Shown: positions 28,810-37,408 of the stretch, one piece after another
Layout: every line of letters starts with the position of its first letter
How positions within the stretch are numbered: position 1 is the first letter of the stretch
NCBI GenBank assembly: GCA_005776945.1
Contig: SXOB01000035.1
Span: forward strand, 1-56,434
Direction of reading: 5' to 3'
From: Pseudomonadota bacterium
Lineage (GTDB): Bacteria > Myxococcota_A > UBA796 > GCA-2862545
Length of the DNA stretch: 56,434 nucleotides
Position numbers and translations under genes: made by a program
Notes under the pieces: model-generated
Databases searched by the model: none
What the model saw: only the letters and a program-made list of their open reading frames with translations
Told to the model about the DNA's origin: nothing

Positions 28810-29952
28810 TCATGACCCGGCCCACCAACCGACGGCTGCGGCGAGACCGAGGGCGGTGGCGCCGAGCAGGAGGAAGGCGGTGACCGCGATGGCCCCCACC
28901 CATGGGATCCAAGACCCTTGGCGAGCGGGTGGCGGCGCAGGTGGGGGAGTCAGGTCTCGGAGGGCGTGGTGGACGGGTTCGGTCGTGGTCGGGCCGTAGA
29001 TCTCTTCGACGTGGGTGACCCCGGCAAGTGACCCAGGGTCTCGTGGGGGAGGGGCAGCGGGCTGGTCGGCCATCCAGTGACGGATCGGGGCGGGCGGGAA
29101 GGCCGCCAGGCGGGACTCGAGGCGGTCGGCAACCTCGCCTGCGCTTGGTCGTCGTGCAGGGTCCCAGGCCAGCATCGCCTGCAGCAGGTCGCGGATCGCG
29201 CCCACCGATTCGGCGGCGAGGGCGTTCGTCAGGTGCGCATCGAAGAGGACGGGGTCAAGCGCGATCGAACCCAAGGCGCGTGCGTCGGTTCGGCGGTGGA
29301 AGCGTTCGCCGCGGACCGCCTCGTACAAGGTCGCGCCAAGGGACCAGACGTCGCAAGCGCCCGTCGTCTGGGCGTCGCTGAAGCACTCGGGCGCGACGTA
29401 AGGAAGGGACCCCACCATTTCGTCGCTACTCGTCCAGGCCTCGCGAAGGGCCCCCTCGAATCGCGCGATGCCGAAGTCGAGCAGCTTGACCTGGCCGTGG
29501 CGTCCGATCCGGATGTTGGCCGGCTTGACGTCGCGATGGACGAGGCGAAGCGGGCCAGCGTCCCCCTCGGCGTTCCAGGCTGCTTCAAGCGCAGAGGCGA
29601 CCTGCGCGAGCACCGCGAGCACGCATGGCAGGGGCAAGGCTGGCCGGCGGCGCAGGCACGTACTGAGGTCGAGGCCGTCGACGTACTCTGTCACCAGGCC
29701 CGTTCGGCCCGCGAGGCGCACGCGATCCACCACATGGAGGATGGCAGGGTGGTCCAGGCGCGCCAGCAGGGACGCCTCGTCGCGCAGCCGAGCGAGCGCG
29801 CCGGCGTCCAGCGTGAGGTCCGATGTGAGGAGTTTGACGGCGACCGGCACCTCCAGGCCGCTTGGCGACGCCATCCTTGCGAGCCAGACCTCGCCGAACC
29901 CCCCTCGGCCAAGCAGGCGCTCGAGGTGGAAAGTCCGACGAACGTCTGGCAT
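28810..29952 (-). CDS. Hanks-type Ser/Thr protein kinase with C-terminal membrane anchor
   Basis: A 380-aa kinase. All subdomains are present: LLGRGGFGEVWLARM (Gly loop), VAVKLL (ATP Lys), HRDVKPANI (catalytic loop), DFGIARF (metal), and SLPYVAPECF (APE variant). After about residue 280 comes a Pro-rich linker and a C-terminal transmembrane segment, WVGAIAVTAFLLLGATALGLAAAVGWW, so the kinase faces the cytoplasm with at most a few residues outside (no sensor domain). It lies 194 bp upstream of prkA on the same strand and divergent from a zinc-ribbon protein gene. Confidence in kinase function high. Confidence 0.95.
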   Translation of the reverse strand: MPDVRRTFHLERLLGRGGFGEVWLARMASPSGLEVPVAVKLLTSDLTLDAGALARLRDEASLLARLDHPAILHVVDRVRLAGRTGLVTEYVDGLDLSTCLRRRPALPLPCVLAVLAQVASALEAAWNAEGDAGPLRLVHRDVKPANIRIGRHGQVKLLDFGIARFEGALREAWTSSDEMVGSLPYVAPECFSDAQTTGACDVWSLGATLYEAVRGERFHRRTDARALGSIALDPVLFDAHLTNALAAESVGAIRDLLQAMLAWDPARRPSAGEVADRLESRLAAFPPAPIRHWMADQPAAPPPRDPGSLAGVTHVEEIYGPTTTEPVHHALRDLTPPPAPPPARQGSWIPWVGAIAVTAFLLLGATALGLAAAVGWWAGS

Positions 29953-30035
29953 GGCGCAACCTCCGCTGCCGACAGGCTCCGCCTACGATACGCGATCCAT
30001 CGTGGTGGGCAACCCCCACCTCAGGGGAGACTGGC

Positions 30036-31028
30036 ATGGCGTCGGGGGCCGCGTGTCCGAAGTGCAATTCGAACCGGGTGGCCTGGTCGAGCACGAAGGG
30101 CCACGTTCCGGCGGATGTCCTGTCGTGCCAGGATTGTCAGACCGTGGTTGAAACCGAGGACTGGGTGTCGCCTGTCGCGCCGCTCTACCCGGGCCGATGT
30201 GTGAACTGCGGGGCGCGATTCGACGTCGACAAGTGCGTCAACTGCGAGCTCACCCGCAAAGAGGTCGTGCAGGTTCACTTTGAACTGCGCGGTCTCGTGC
30301 CCGGGCAGGCGACGTTCCACGACGCCGCCAAGGAAGCCGCGAGGATCGGCCGACGCGTCCTGGCCCTCAAGCTCGCAACGGCCGGTGCCGCCAGCAACGA
30401 GGCGGGGCGCGGCGTTCAATGTCGCGCGATGCGCATCTGGTTGTTGCAGGCCCTCGGCCACACGGATGATGCGCTTCTCGACGCGCGCGCCTGGGTCGAG
30501 ACGACGCCGGATCCTCCCGGCCTGGCCTGGGCGATCTACGGCCAACAGCTCCAACAGTCGGACAACAAGGGCGGGGCCTCCGACGCATACGGCAACGCCC
30601 TGCGCAAGGACGAGGCGCAGCACGCCCTCCGCGCCAAACGGGCGCGCCTTTTGTTGGACCTTCGCCGGGAGGGCCAGGCGTGCGACGAAGCGGTGCGGCT
30701 CATCGAGATGAAGGCGGACGACGCGAGCTTGACGGTCGCCGTCACGATCCTTGAAGAGTTGTGTGACGCCCACGAGAAGCGGTACCGTGACGACGAGGTC
30801 GGTCGCATGTTGGACCTGACCGGCGATCAGATCGAGCGGTCGGCACGGCTGATGGCCCATCGCGCTCGAATCTTCGGCGCCCAGGGCGACTACGCCCAGG
30901 CGAAGAAGTGGCTCAAGAAGGCTCAGACGGTCTTGGCAGACCTCGATATCTACGCGCGGGTGTTGACGACGGATTCTGAGGATTCGGGGACCGAGCGCAA
31001 GGGTTGGTGGTGGGGGAACTCGTCCTGA
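30036..31028 (+). CDS. Zinc-ribbon and helical-repeat cytoplasmic protein
   Basis: A 330-aa protein with ATG 30036 behind AGGGGAGA. Residues about 5-75 hold three zinc-ribbon Cys pairs (CPKC, CQDC, CVNC and DKCVNC). Residues about 90-310 are alpha-helical TPR-like repeats (RAMRIWLLQALGHTDDALLDAR, AWAIYGQQLQQSDNKGGASDAYGNAL, RIFGAQGDYAQAKKWLKKAQ). Such layouts serve as adaptor or assembly factors. It is divergent from the Hanks-type kinase with 83 bp between starts, a plausible substrate or partner, unproven. Its stop overlaps the next gene by about 25 bp. Confidence 0.8.
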   Translation: MASGAACPKCNSNRVAWSSTKGHVPADVLSCQDCQTVVETEDWVSPVAPLYPGRCVNCGARFDVDKCVNCELTRKEVVQVHFELRGLVPGQATFHDAAKEAARIGRRVLALKLATAGAASNEAGRGVQCRAMRIWLLQALGHTDDALLDARAWVETTPDPPGLAWAIYGQQLQQSDNKGGASDAYGNALRKDEAQHALRAKRARLLLDLRREGQACDEAVRLIEMKADDASLTVAVTILEELCDAHEKRYRDDEVGRMLDLTGDQIERSARLMAHRARIFGAQGDYAQAKKWLKKAQTVLADLDIYARVLTTDSEDSGTERKGWWWGNSS

Positions 31029-32206
31029 CCTTGCTCGATTCGCTGCCGGATGCCGAGCCCATAGATCCACGCCTCGCCCAACGCGCCGCTTCGGGACGGA
31101 CGGCGGACGCCGTGATCACGTGTCTGAACGCAGTCGACGAACGGCCGCGTCAAGCATCGGCGACGTTGAGGGACGCCCAGCGATCCTGGCGGCACCTTCA
31201 CTCCGCAGAGCGGCGCTTGGCGATGGACGCGGTCCAGGACGGCCTGCGCTTCGGCGCGCTGCTGGACGAATTGGTCGACCAGCCGTCGGGCTGGCCAGGC
31301 CGCTACGCGAGATGGTTGGCCCACCGCGGGGGCCCGTCGGTCGCTGGCCAGCGGGCAGCGGCGCCGCCGCTTGGGAGGATCGGGGAGCTCGCGCGGTACC
31401 TGAATGTGGAGCGACGCGTGGCGGAGGCGTTTGCCGAGACGTTCGGCCCGCGGTCAGAAGCCGTCGCGATCGCGCTGCAGCAGCGGGCGTCGATTTGTGT
31501 TCGGGCCCATGGGGTGTCGCGGGCGGCGTTGGCTTCGTCGTTGGCGGCTGAGGGCATCGCGACGCGGCCGGGGCGTTGGCATCCCGCCGTGCTCCAAGTC
31601 GTCGGCCGGGCCCAGTTGGAGGCCACCGAGGCCTTTCGCAGGGGTACGTTCGACATCCTCGACGAAGCGAGCACCGTGGTGGCCGGGCTCGTTCCCGACG
31701 GTGCCCATGTGCTCGACCTGTGCGCTGGCGCTGGCGGGAAGGCGCTCGCCATGGCGGATCGCGGCTGCCGGGTGGTCGCCACGGATGTGCGGTCGGCGCC
31801 GCTTCGCCGTCTCCAGGAGCGTGCCGGCCGTTTGGGTTCGACCCTCGAGGTCGTCGAGCGATCCGCTGTGCGCCGGGGGTACGACGCCGTCCTCGTCGAC
31901 GCGCCTTGTACGGGAACCGGAACCTGGCGTCGTCACCCCGAACGGAGGGCGTTTGTCCAGGACCTCGACGCGCTCCTTCCGTTGCAGCGGAGCCTGCTTG
32001 CCGAGGCCTTTGAGCGTGTCCGACCGGGCGGTCACGTCATCTACGCCACCTGTTCGTGGCTTGGCGCGGAGAACGACCTCGGCGACCACGCGCAACGCCA
32101 GGTGCCGGTCGGAGAGGCCTTCGGCTGTGAAGGCCCCCATGTGCAACTCGACCCCGACCGCCATGGCACGGACGCGTTCTTTGCGGCCGTGCTGAGGGTT
32201 GAGTAG
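31004..32206 (+). CDS. RsmB/NOP2-family RNA m5C methyltransferase
   Basis: A 400-aa SAM-dependent cytosine-5 methyltransferase. Catalytic region: VLDLCAGAGGKALAMA (SAM motif I), then VDAPCTGTGTWRRHPE (motif IV Cys in PCTGTG; PCSGTG is usual) and YATCSW (motif VI, second catalytic Cys). Family targets are 16S C967 (RsmB) or others. There is no clear NusB-like N-terminal domain; residues 1-150 are a helical segment instead. Possible starts are TTG 31004 or GTG 31007/31010, all inside the previous gene. The TAG stop is the first codon of the repeat at 32204. Confidence 0.87.
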   Translation: MVVGELVLTLLDSLPDAEPIDPRLAQRAASGRTADAVITCLNAVDERPRQASATLRDAQRSWRHLHSAERRLAMDAVQDGLRFGALLDELVDQPSGWPGRYARWLAHRGGPSVAGQRAAAPPLGRIGELARYLNVERRVAEAFAETFGPRSEAVAIALQQRASICVRAHGVSRAALASSLAAEGIATRPGRWHPAVLQVVGRAQLEATEAFRRGTFDILDEASTVVAGLVPDGAHVLDLCAGAGGKALAMADRGCRVVATDVRSAPLRRLQERAGRLGSTLEVVERSAVRRGYDAVLVDAPCTGTGTWRRHPERRAFVQDLDALLPLQRSLLAEAFERVRPGGHVIYATCSWLGAENDLGDHAQRQVPVGEAFGCEGPHVQLDPDRHGTDAFFAAVLRVE

Positions 32207-32430
32207 CAGGCTGCGGCAAAGCGCCGTCCTGCTGCGCCCGCGGGGGCATCCCGCCCCGCGGCGTCGCGGGGACCCCAGGCTCGGTCTCCGTACGCTCGGT
32301 ACGGCTTTCCTCGCCTTGCACCCCGTTCCTTGCGGGATCGGGCACCCACGCGGGCTCGCAACGAACGGCGCCGGTCAACACGCACGCCGGCACTCCGGCG
32401 AGCGTTTCGCCCTTTTGCGGCAGCCTGCTA
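32204..32430 (+). repeat. 227-bp MITE-like element with 17-bp terminal inverted repeats
   Basis: The left end TAGCAGGCTGCGGCAAA (32204-32220) and right end (32414-32430, reading TTTGCGGCAGCCTGCTA) match as inverted repeats at 16 of 17 positions. The interior holds three hairpins: CCGCGGGG/CCCCGCGG (32238-32261), CCGTAC/GTACGG (32288-32304) and a GCCGGxxxxCCGGC-like stem near 32385-32400. No open frame, no transposase. The left 62 bp recur at 10533. Both ends begin or end with TAG/CTA, so a TA target site is possible. Could be a non-autonomous transposon, REP/BIME-type element or a transcribed structured repeat. Confidence 0.75.
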
Positions 32431-32446
32431 GCCGCCGCTGGAGGCG

Positions 32447-33784
32447 TCAGCTGCGACGACGGCGAAGGGCAAGGGCGGCGAGACCCGCGAGAGCGCCCGC
32501 ACCCGCGATGCCCGGGCCCGCGACGTCGCAACCGCCAAGGCTGGTCGCGCGAACGTCGACCGTGACCGCTGCGGCGCTGGTTCCGGCGTAGCCACCGAGA
32601 TTCATCACGATGGTGTAGGTGCCGGCTTCCGGGAAGTCGATGAGCGGCTCCCAAGAGGAGAGCGGCCCGATGATGACCTTGCCGTCGGCGCTGCTGCCCT
32701 CGTGAACCGTCCAGGCGATGTCTTGCAGGCATCCGTAGACGGAAACATCCGAGCGGTTGAGCATCCGCCATTGCAGGCCATCAAGCGGCTCCGCGAGGAA
32801 TTCCGGCTCGGGCATGCCGCAGGCGCGGACGTAGCCGACCTTGCGGAAGTTGTAGGTCCAGCCGTCGTCGCCGCACGCGTCGCGGTTGCCGTGCACGTCG
32901 ACCTGAATCGTGTAGTTGCCCGGCTCCGTGTAGGTATGCTTGGCGTCGATTTCGGTGGACGATCCACCGTCACCAAAGCTCCAAACCGCCGAGTCGACTT
33001 CTTCGATCGTCTCGGAGACGACGATGCATTTGAGCTCGAAGGGCACCACTCCGATGGACAAGTCGTCGGACAGGGCGTGGCTGCATTCGAAGGTGGCGTA
33101 GGGGCCGTAGATGGCCGTGATGCCTTGGATGTCGTCGACGTTGATATCGGCCTGCGTGCTGTCGCACGTGCCGGCCGCCCAGTACATCGTGGCGCCGCGC
33201 AGATCGGCGTCCCCGCAGGGCTCGTCTTCCTCGCACGAGTGACCCATCCCGAGTGTGTGGCCCACCTCGTGGGTGGCCACACCGAGGATGTCGGCGCCGC
33301 CGTTGCAATCGCCCTCGACGATGTCTTCGTGGCTGTCGAAGATCACGTTGTCGTTGAAGATGATGTCACTGTCGTCGGCGTGGTAGTACTGGACGTCGTT
33401 GATGACCTTCGCGATGCCGAAGGGAATCGTCAGCGTGACGGCCCAGGTGCCGGCTTCTTCGATGTCGGCGTCGACGTCGTTGAAGGTGATCCAGTTCTGG
33501 TCGTTGGCACTGTTGAAGCCAGTGTTTTCGCAAACGCCCATGTAGGTCGACCTGATCTCGGCACACGGCGCGGCCTCCCACGCGGCGTAGGCCTCTTGGG
33601 CCATCGTCGCGCAGTAGCCGGGCTGGTCGACCGTTTCTTCGCAAGCGGAGTCGGCCGCGCCGTTGTCGGCGACCCAATACTCGAGCGGGAAGTCGTCAGG
33701 CAGCCACATCGATTCCGTGTGGGTGAACGCCTTGGCGGGGCCCGCCAGGAGCAGCGCAGCGAGGGTGAGGGTGGGGCGGGTCAT
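32447..33784 (-). CDS. Secreted matrixin-type metalloprotease with PKD domain and MYXO-CTERM-like tail
   Basis: A 445-aa preprotein. Sec signal in the first 19 residues (MTRPTLTLAALLLAGPAKA). Residues about 25-235 are a matrixin/M10-like catalytic domain with the full zinc motif HEVGHTLGMGH and a Met-turn (GATMYW). Residues about 240-330 form a PKD-like domain (SAVWSFGDGGSSTEIDAKHTY). The C-terminus ends SLGGCDVAGPG followed by a hydrophobic stretch and RRRRS, the arrangement of MYXO-CTERM sorting signals, so the protein is probably surface-retained or processed. Many Cys suggest disulphides. ATGA overlap with the upstream gene. Confidence 0.93.
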   Translation of the reverse strand: MTRPTLTLAALLLAGPAKAFTHTESMWLPDDFPLEYWVADNGAADSACEETVDQPGYCATMAQEAYAAWEAAPCAEIRSTYMGVCENTGFNSANDQNWITFNDVDADIEEAGTWAVTLTIPFGIAKVINDVQYYHADDSDIIFNDNVIFDSHEDIVEGDCNGGADILGVATHEVGHTLGMGHSCEEDEPCGDADLRGATMYWAAGTCDSTQADINVDDIQGITAIYGPYATFECSHALSDDLSIGVVPFELKCIVVSETIEEVDSAVWSFGDGGSSTEIDAKHTYTEPGNYTIQVDVHGNRDACGDDGWTYNFRKVGYVRACGMPEPEFLAEPLDGLQWRMLNRSDVSVYGCLQDIAWTVHEGSSADGKVIIGPLSSWEPLIDFPEAGTYTIVMNLGGYAGTSAAAVTVDVRATSLGGCDVAGPGIAGAGALAGLAALALRRRRS

Positions 33785-34422
33785 CGCGGCATCCTCCGCT
33801 CGGTGGCGTTGATTCGTTGGAGCTCGGAGTCGTCGACGCCGGGGATCGGTTGTCCGTCCCAGCCGGCCTCGACGCGACGCGCGATGCGCTCGGTGAGCGC
33901 CGCGAGGTCGTGGCGGTTCTCGGGGGCCGGGTGGGGGAGGAAGCGTGCGTCGAAGGTCTCGCCCGGCTTGGCTTCCCAGCGGCGGCCGTACAGGTCACCC
34001 GTCTCGGGGTCGCGGCGAACGGTGTACTTGCCCAGGTATTTGGAGACGAGCACGGTTCGGCCGGTGCGAGGGCTCTGGTAGACGAAGGCAAACAGGTCTT
34101 CGTCGACGGAGAAGCCGGCAGAGCCGGGGACGTGGGTGGTGACCGCGCCGAAGGTGCCGCCCATCTGGTCGATCACGACCTCGCTGGGAGCGTCCTGGCC
34201 CTTGTAGGACTGGGCGACGCGGACGCGGGCGTGGGTCCAAACCTTGCCGCGTTCGTCGAGGTCGGTCCAGACCTCGGTGACGGTGCCGCGGATGACCCAG
34301 GTGCTGGCATCGGCGATCTGTTCGATGGTGAGCGGCGCGAGGGTGGTGGCCGTCGCGGTCGGCGCGGTGGCCAGCGCAAGGGTCAGCCCTACGGCTGCAA
34401 TGGCACGGACGATGGCCCTCAT
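33781..34422 (-). CDS. Secreted beta-rich protein coupled to the matrixin gene
   Basis: A 213-aa protein with signal peptide MRAIVRAIAAVGLTLALATAPTA. Residues 30-140 look beta-rich (WVIRGTVTEVWTDLDERGKVWTHARVRVAQSYKG), a pattern common in periplasmic small domains that report conversion or export of metalloprotease precursors. No catalytic residues recognised. It directly precedes the matrixin gene on the minus strand and overlaps it by ATGA, so a chaperone, propeptide-like or inhibitor role is possible but not shown. Confidence 0.75.
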   Translation of the reverse strand: MRAIVRAIAAVGLTLALATAPTATATTLAPLTIEQIADASTWVIRGTVTEVWTDLDERGKVWTHARVRVAQSYKGQDAPSEVVIDQMGGTFGAVTTHVPGSAGFSVDEDLFAFVYQSPRTGRTVLVSKYLGKYTVRRDPETGDLYGRRWEAKPGETFDARFLPHPAPENRHDLAALTERIARRVEAGWDGQPIPGVDDSELQRINATERRMPR

Positions 34423-34562
34423 GGGGGTTCTCCTGCGAGCCGCGGGACTAGCCTACGGCGTTCTCATGCACAAGGAGGTGGTCGGATCGTGGCCGATGTT
34501 CACAGTCTTCACGGATGCGGGCCTGCCGTTGGCTTGTCGTGGGGGGTTGGTTAGCAGGGCCG

Positions 34563-34584
34563 GCCCCCCGGGCACCTGGGGGGC
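34563..34584. promoter_or_regulatory. GC hairpin in the leader of the Oar-like gene
   Basis: GCCCCCC (34563-34569) pairs with GGGGGGC (34578-34584) around an 8-nt loop. It lies 40 bp upstream of the receptor gene start and is not followed by a T-run. The 202-bp gap around it (34423-34624) holds no gene. It could be a terminator for antisense transcription, an mRNA 5' stabiliser, or chance in GC-rich DNA. Confidence 0.35.
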
Positions 34585-34624
34585 AACACAGGGGCCGCAT
34601 CTCGGTCCTGGGGGTCGGTGAAGC

Positions 34625-37399
34625 ATGATCCGCTTCCGCAACGTTCGCTTGGCAATGCGCTTCGTGGCCATGATGGTCGCGCTCTTGGCTGCGCTGCCTG
34701 CTTGGGCCGTCTCTGGCGGCCAGCTGCGCGTCGTCGTCGAGGACACCGAGCAGCTGCCGGTTCCGGAAGCCGAAGTTCGGGTCTCCAGCCCGCAACTGAT
34801 CGGTGGCGAGCAAAAACGCGTCTCCGATGCGAACGGCGAGGCGCTGTTCACGGAGCTTCCGCCTGGCCTCTACACGATCCGGGTCACCAGTACGCTTGGC
34901 GGCGTGACCGCCATCGACGTCGCCGTCGACCTTGGCCGCACGACCGTTCAGAAGCTGAAGGTCAGCGGTGGGGAGGGTACCGAGGTCGAGGTCAAGGGAA
35001 CGCGCGCGGCCGTCGACGTTGAGAGCACGAGCCGCAGCACCGTGCTGACGAAGGAGTTCCTCAACAACGTTCCGACGGGCCAAACCTACCAGGACGCGAT
35101 CTCTCTGACCCCTGGCGTCACCGGCCAGGGCGGCAACAAGAACATCGGCGGCGGCGCAACGAACGAAAACACGTACATGTTGGACGGTGCCAACATCACC
35201 GACCCCGTCACGGGCACGTTCTCCGTCAACTTCAACTTCGACGCGATCGCGCAGATCGAAGTTCTGCTCGGCGGCTACATGCCCGAGTACGGAACGAGCG
35301 TCGGCGGCATCGTCAACCTCGTCACGGACTCGGGCAGCAACGAACTCGAGTTCATCGTTTCGGCGGACTACACGAACGGTGCCTGGTCGCCAAAGTACGA
35401 CGCTCGCTATTCGGCGGACGGGCTTCAGATCGCGGTCACCGGCTTTGATCGCCAGTACGAGATCCTGACACTCCGCAGCCGCGTGTCGGGGCCCATCGTC
35501 CGCGACAAGGCTTGGTTCATCCTGAGCTATCAGATGGACCGCAGCCTCATCGCGGTCGCCGGCGTCGATCAGCCCCGCGACTTCGAGGGTCACTACATCC
35601 TGTCGAAGTTGACGGTTCAGCCGAGCGAGGATCACCGTCTCACGGCCTTCGTTCAGCTCGACCCGACCACGATCGACAACATCGTGCAGAGTGCCTACAC
35701 GCTGCCGGAAGCCCAGGGTCGCCAGGCTCAGGGCGGCGTCGTGACGCAGGCGCGGTGGCAGTGGTTCTTGGCGCCCGAGGTCAACTCGGACCTCATGTTC
35801 GTCGTCCAGAAGAACTACATCGAGATCGGCGCGGTGCCCTGTACCCACGACGCAGAGCTCGGGTACCACCCCTGCCGGCCCGGCGAGCAGGAAGGCGTAG
35901 AGGACTGGGAAACCCCAGGCCGCCTCGGCACCGGTGGCGCGTATGACTCGGTCAACTGGGGCTACTACAACTTCGACGACCGCATCTCGTACATTCCTCA
36001 GGCCAAGCTCAACGTCGTTGGCATCAACGACCCGCTCGGCGGCTCGCACGACTTCAAGTTCGGCATCGAGGGGCGCCAGCTGATCTGGGACCAGACCCAG
36101 GGCTACTCTGGCAACCTGCTGATCATCGACCTGAACGCGGTCCCCTACGACCCGACCACGTTCCAGAACTACTACAACCTCGAGATCTCCGGCCCGATCA
36201 AGTACCGGACGACAGGTTCGCAGTTTGGCGCCTTCGCGCAGGACTCGTACAAGCCGGTCTCGAATGTGACCATCAACTACGGCGTGCGCCTCGACAGCTT
36301 CGTGATGCGCAACGACCTGGGTGAACCGGTCATCGATGGCACGCTGGCCGGCCCGCGCCTTTTCGCGGCCTGGGACCCGTTTGGCGACCAAAAGACGAAG
36401 GTCGCGACCGGTTGGGGTCGCTTCAACGACACGGGCGTGCTCGGTGTCGCCGACTTCACGTCGGCGTCCGGCTACGGCTCGAAGCTGTACTTCGGCGAGT
36501 TTTTCACGGACAATGGCGCCACGGGCCAAGGCTTCCTTTCGAACTCTAGCCTCATGTACAGCTACGACCCGATCGCCAGCGCGAACGTCTCTTCGCTGAA
36601 CACGCGGTCGCCGCGCGTCGACGAAGTACTGTTGCTGCTCGAGCGCGAAGTGGTCAACGACTTTGCGGTCATCTCGAACATGGCCGGTAAGTTCTCGCGA
36701 TTCATGTACGAGCCCGACGAGCTCAACGTCATCTACGACAGTGACGGCTCGGCGGTCATTGGTACGTCCTACGGCGCCACCGCTGGCTACAACGTCTTTC
36801 GCCTGCGCACGCCGCTGCTCGCCAAGCGCGACTACTTCCAGTGGGACCTCGGCGCTCGCAAGGTGTCGTCCCGCCGGTGGCAGGCCGAAGCCACCTACAC
36901 CTACACTCAGTCGCTTGGCAGCTCGACCAGCGCGCTGTCGGGGTCGTTCGTCAACGACCCTCAGACTCAGTACAACTACGGCCCGCTCAACACGGACCTG
37001 AACCACGTCGTGAAGGCGGCCGGCTTCTGGGAGATCCCGAAGACCGACCCCAGCACGACCACGGTCGGCCTTTCGGCCTTCTACTACTCGGGGATGCCCG
37101 AAGAGCGCCTGTACTTGTCCGAGGGTCTGCTCGGTGGCGGCACGTCCTACGCGCTGCGCCTCCGCCCGCGCGGCACCTACCTGCGCTTCAATCCCTGGTG
37201 GGAGGTCAACCTGCGGCTCCAGCAGGAGATCAAGGTGCGCAAGGGCAACCTCGAGGCCGACGTCACGTTGTTCAACCTCTTCAACAACAATGCCGCGACG
37301 TTCTACGACTTCGGCTACATCGACTTCCAAACCCGCATGCTGATCACCGGCCGCCAGGATCCCCTCCAGCTTCGGCTGGGCCTGCGGTACGAGTACTAG
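34625..37399 (+). CDS. Oar-like TonB-dependent outer-membrane receptor
   Basis: A 924-aa protein with a signal peptide ending AWA (about residue 28). Residues about 30-115 are a carboxypeptidase-regulatory-like Ig domain (QLRVVVEDTEQLPVPEAEVRV, then LFTELPPGLYTIRVTS). Residues about 120-240 match a TonB plug (RSTVLTKEFLNNVPTG, TYMLDGANITDPVTG, GGIVNLVTDSG). The rest is a large beta-barrel of Tyr/Asn-rich strands. It ends QLRLGLRYEY, a typical barrel C-terminus. Resembles Myxococcus Oar family, involved in secretion and development. An apparent 1215-aa antisense frame here is an artefact of base composition. Followed at 9 bp by two lipoprotein genes. Confidence 0.93.
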   Translation: MIRFRNVRLAMRFVAMMVALLAALPAWAVSGGQLRVVVEDTEQLPVPEAEVRVSSPQLIGGEQKRVSDANGEALFTELPPGLYTIRVTSTLGGVTAIDVAVDLGRTTVQKLKVSGGEGTEVEVKGTRAAVDVESTSRSTVLTKEFLNNVPTGQTYQDAISLTPGVTGQGGNKNIGGGATNENTYMLDGANITDPVTGTFSVNFNFDAIAQIEVLLGGYMPEYGTSVGGIVNLVTDSGSNELEFIVSADYTNGAWSPKYDARYSADGLQIAVTGFDRQYEILTLRSRVSGPIVRDKAWFILSYQMDRSLIAVAGVDQPRDFEGHYILSKLTVQPSEDHRLTAFVQLDPTTIDNIVQSAYTLPEAQGRQAQGGVVTQARWQWFLAPEVNSDLMFVVQKNYIEIGAVPCTHDAELGYHPCRPGEQEGVEDWETPGRLGTGGAYDSVNWGYYNFDDRISYIPQAKLNVVGINDPLGGSHDFKFGIEGRQLIWDQTQGYSGNLLIIDLNAVPYDPTTFQNYYNLEISGPIKYRTTGSQFGAFAQDSYKPVSNVTINYGVRLDSFVMRNDLGEPVIDGTLAGPRLFAAWDPFGDQKTKVATGWGRFNDTGVLGVADFTSASGYGSKLYFGEFFTDNGATGQGFLSNSSLMYSYDPIASANVSSLNTRSPRVDEVLLLLEREVVNDFAVISNMAGKFSRFMYEPDELNVIYDSDGSAVIGTSYGATAGYNVFRLRTPLLAKRDYFQWDLGARKVSSRRWQAEATYTYTQSLGSSTSALSGSFVNDPQTQYNYGPLNTDLNHVVKAAGFWEIPKTDPSTTTVGLSAFYYSGMPEERLYLSEGLLGGGTSYALRLRPRGTYLRFNPWWEVNLRLQQEIKVRKGNLEADVTLFNLFNNNAATFYDFGYIDFQTRMLITGRQDPLQLRLGLRYEY

Positions 37400-37408
37400 G
37401 AGGCCATC

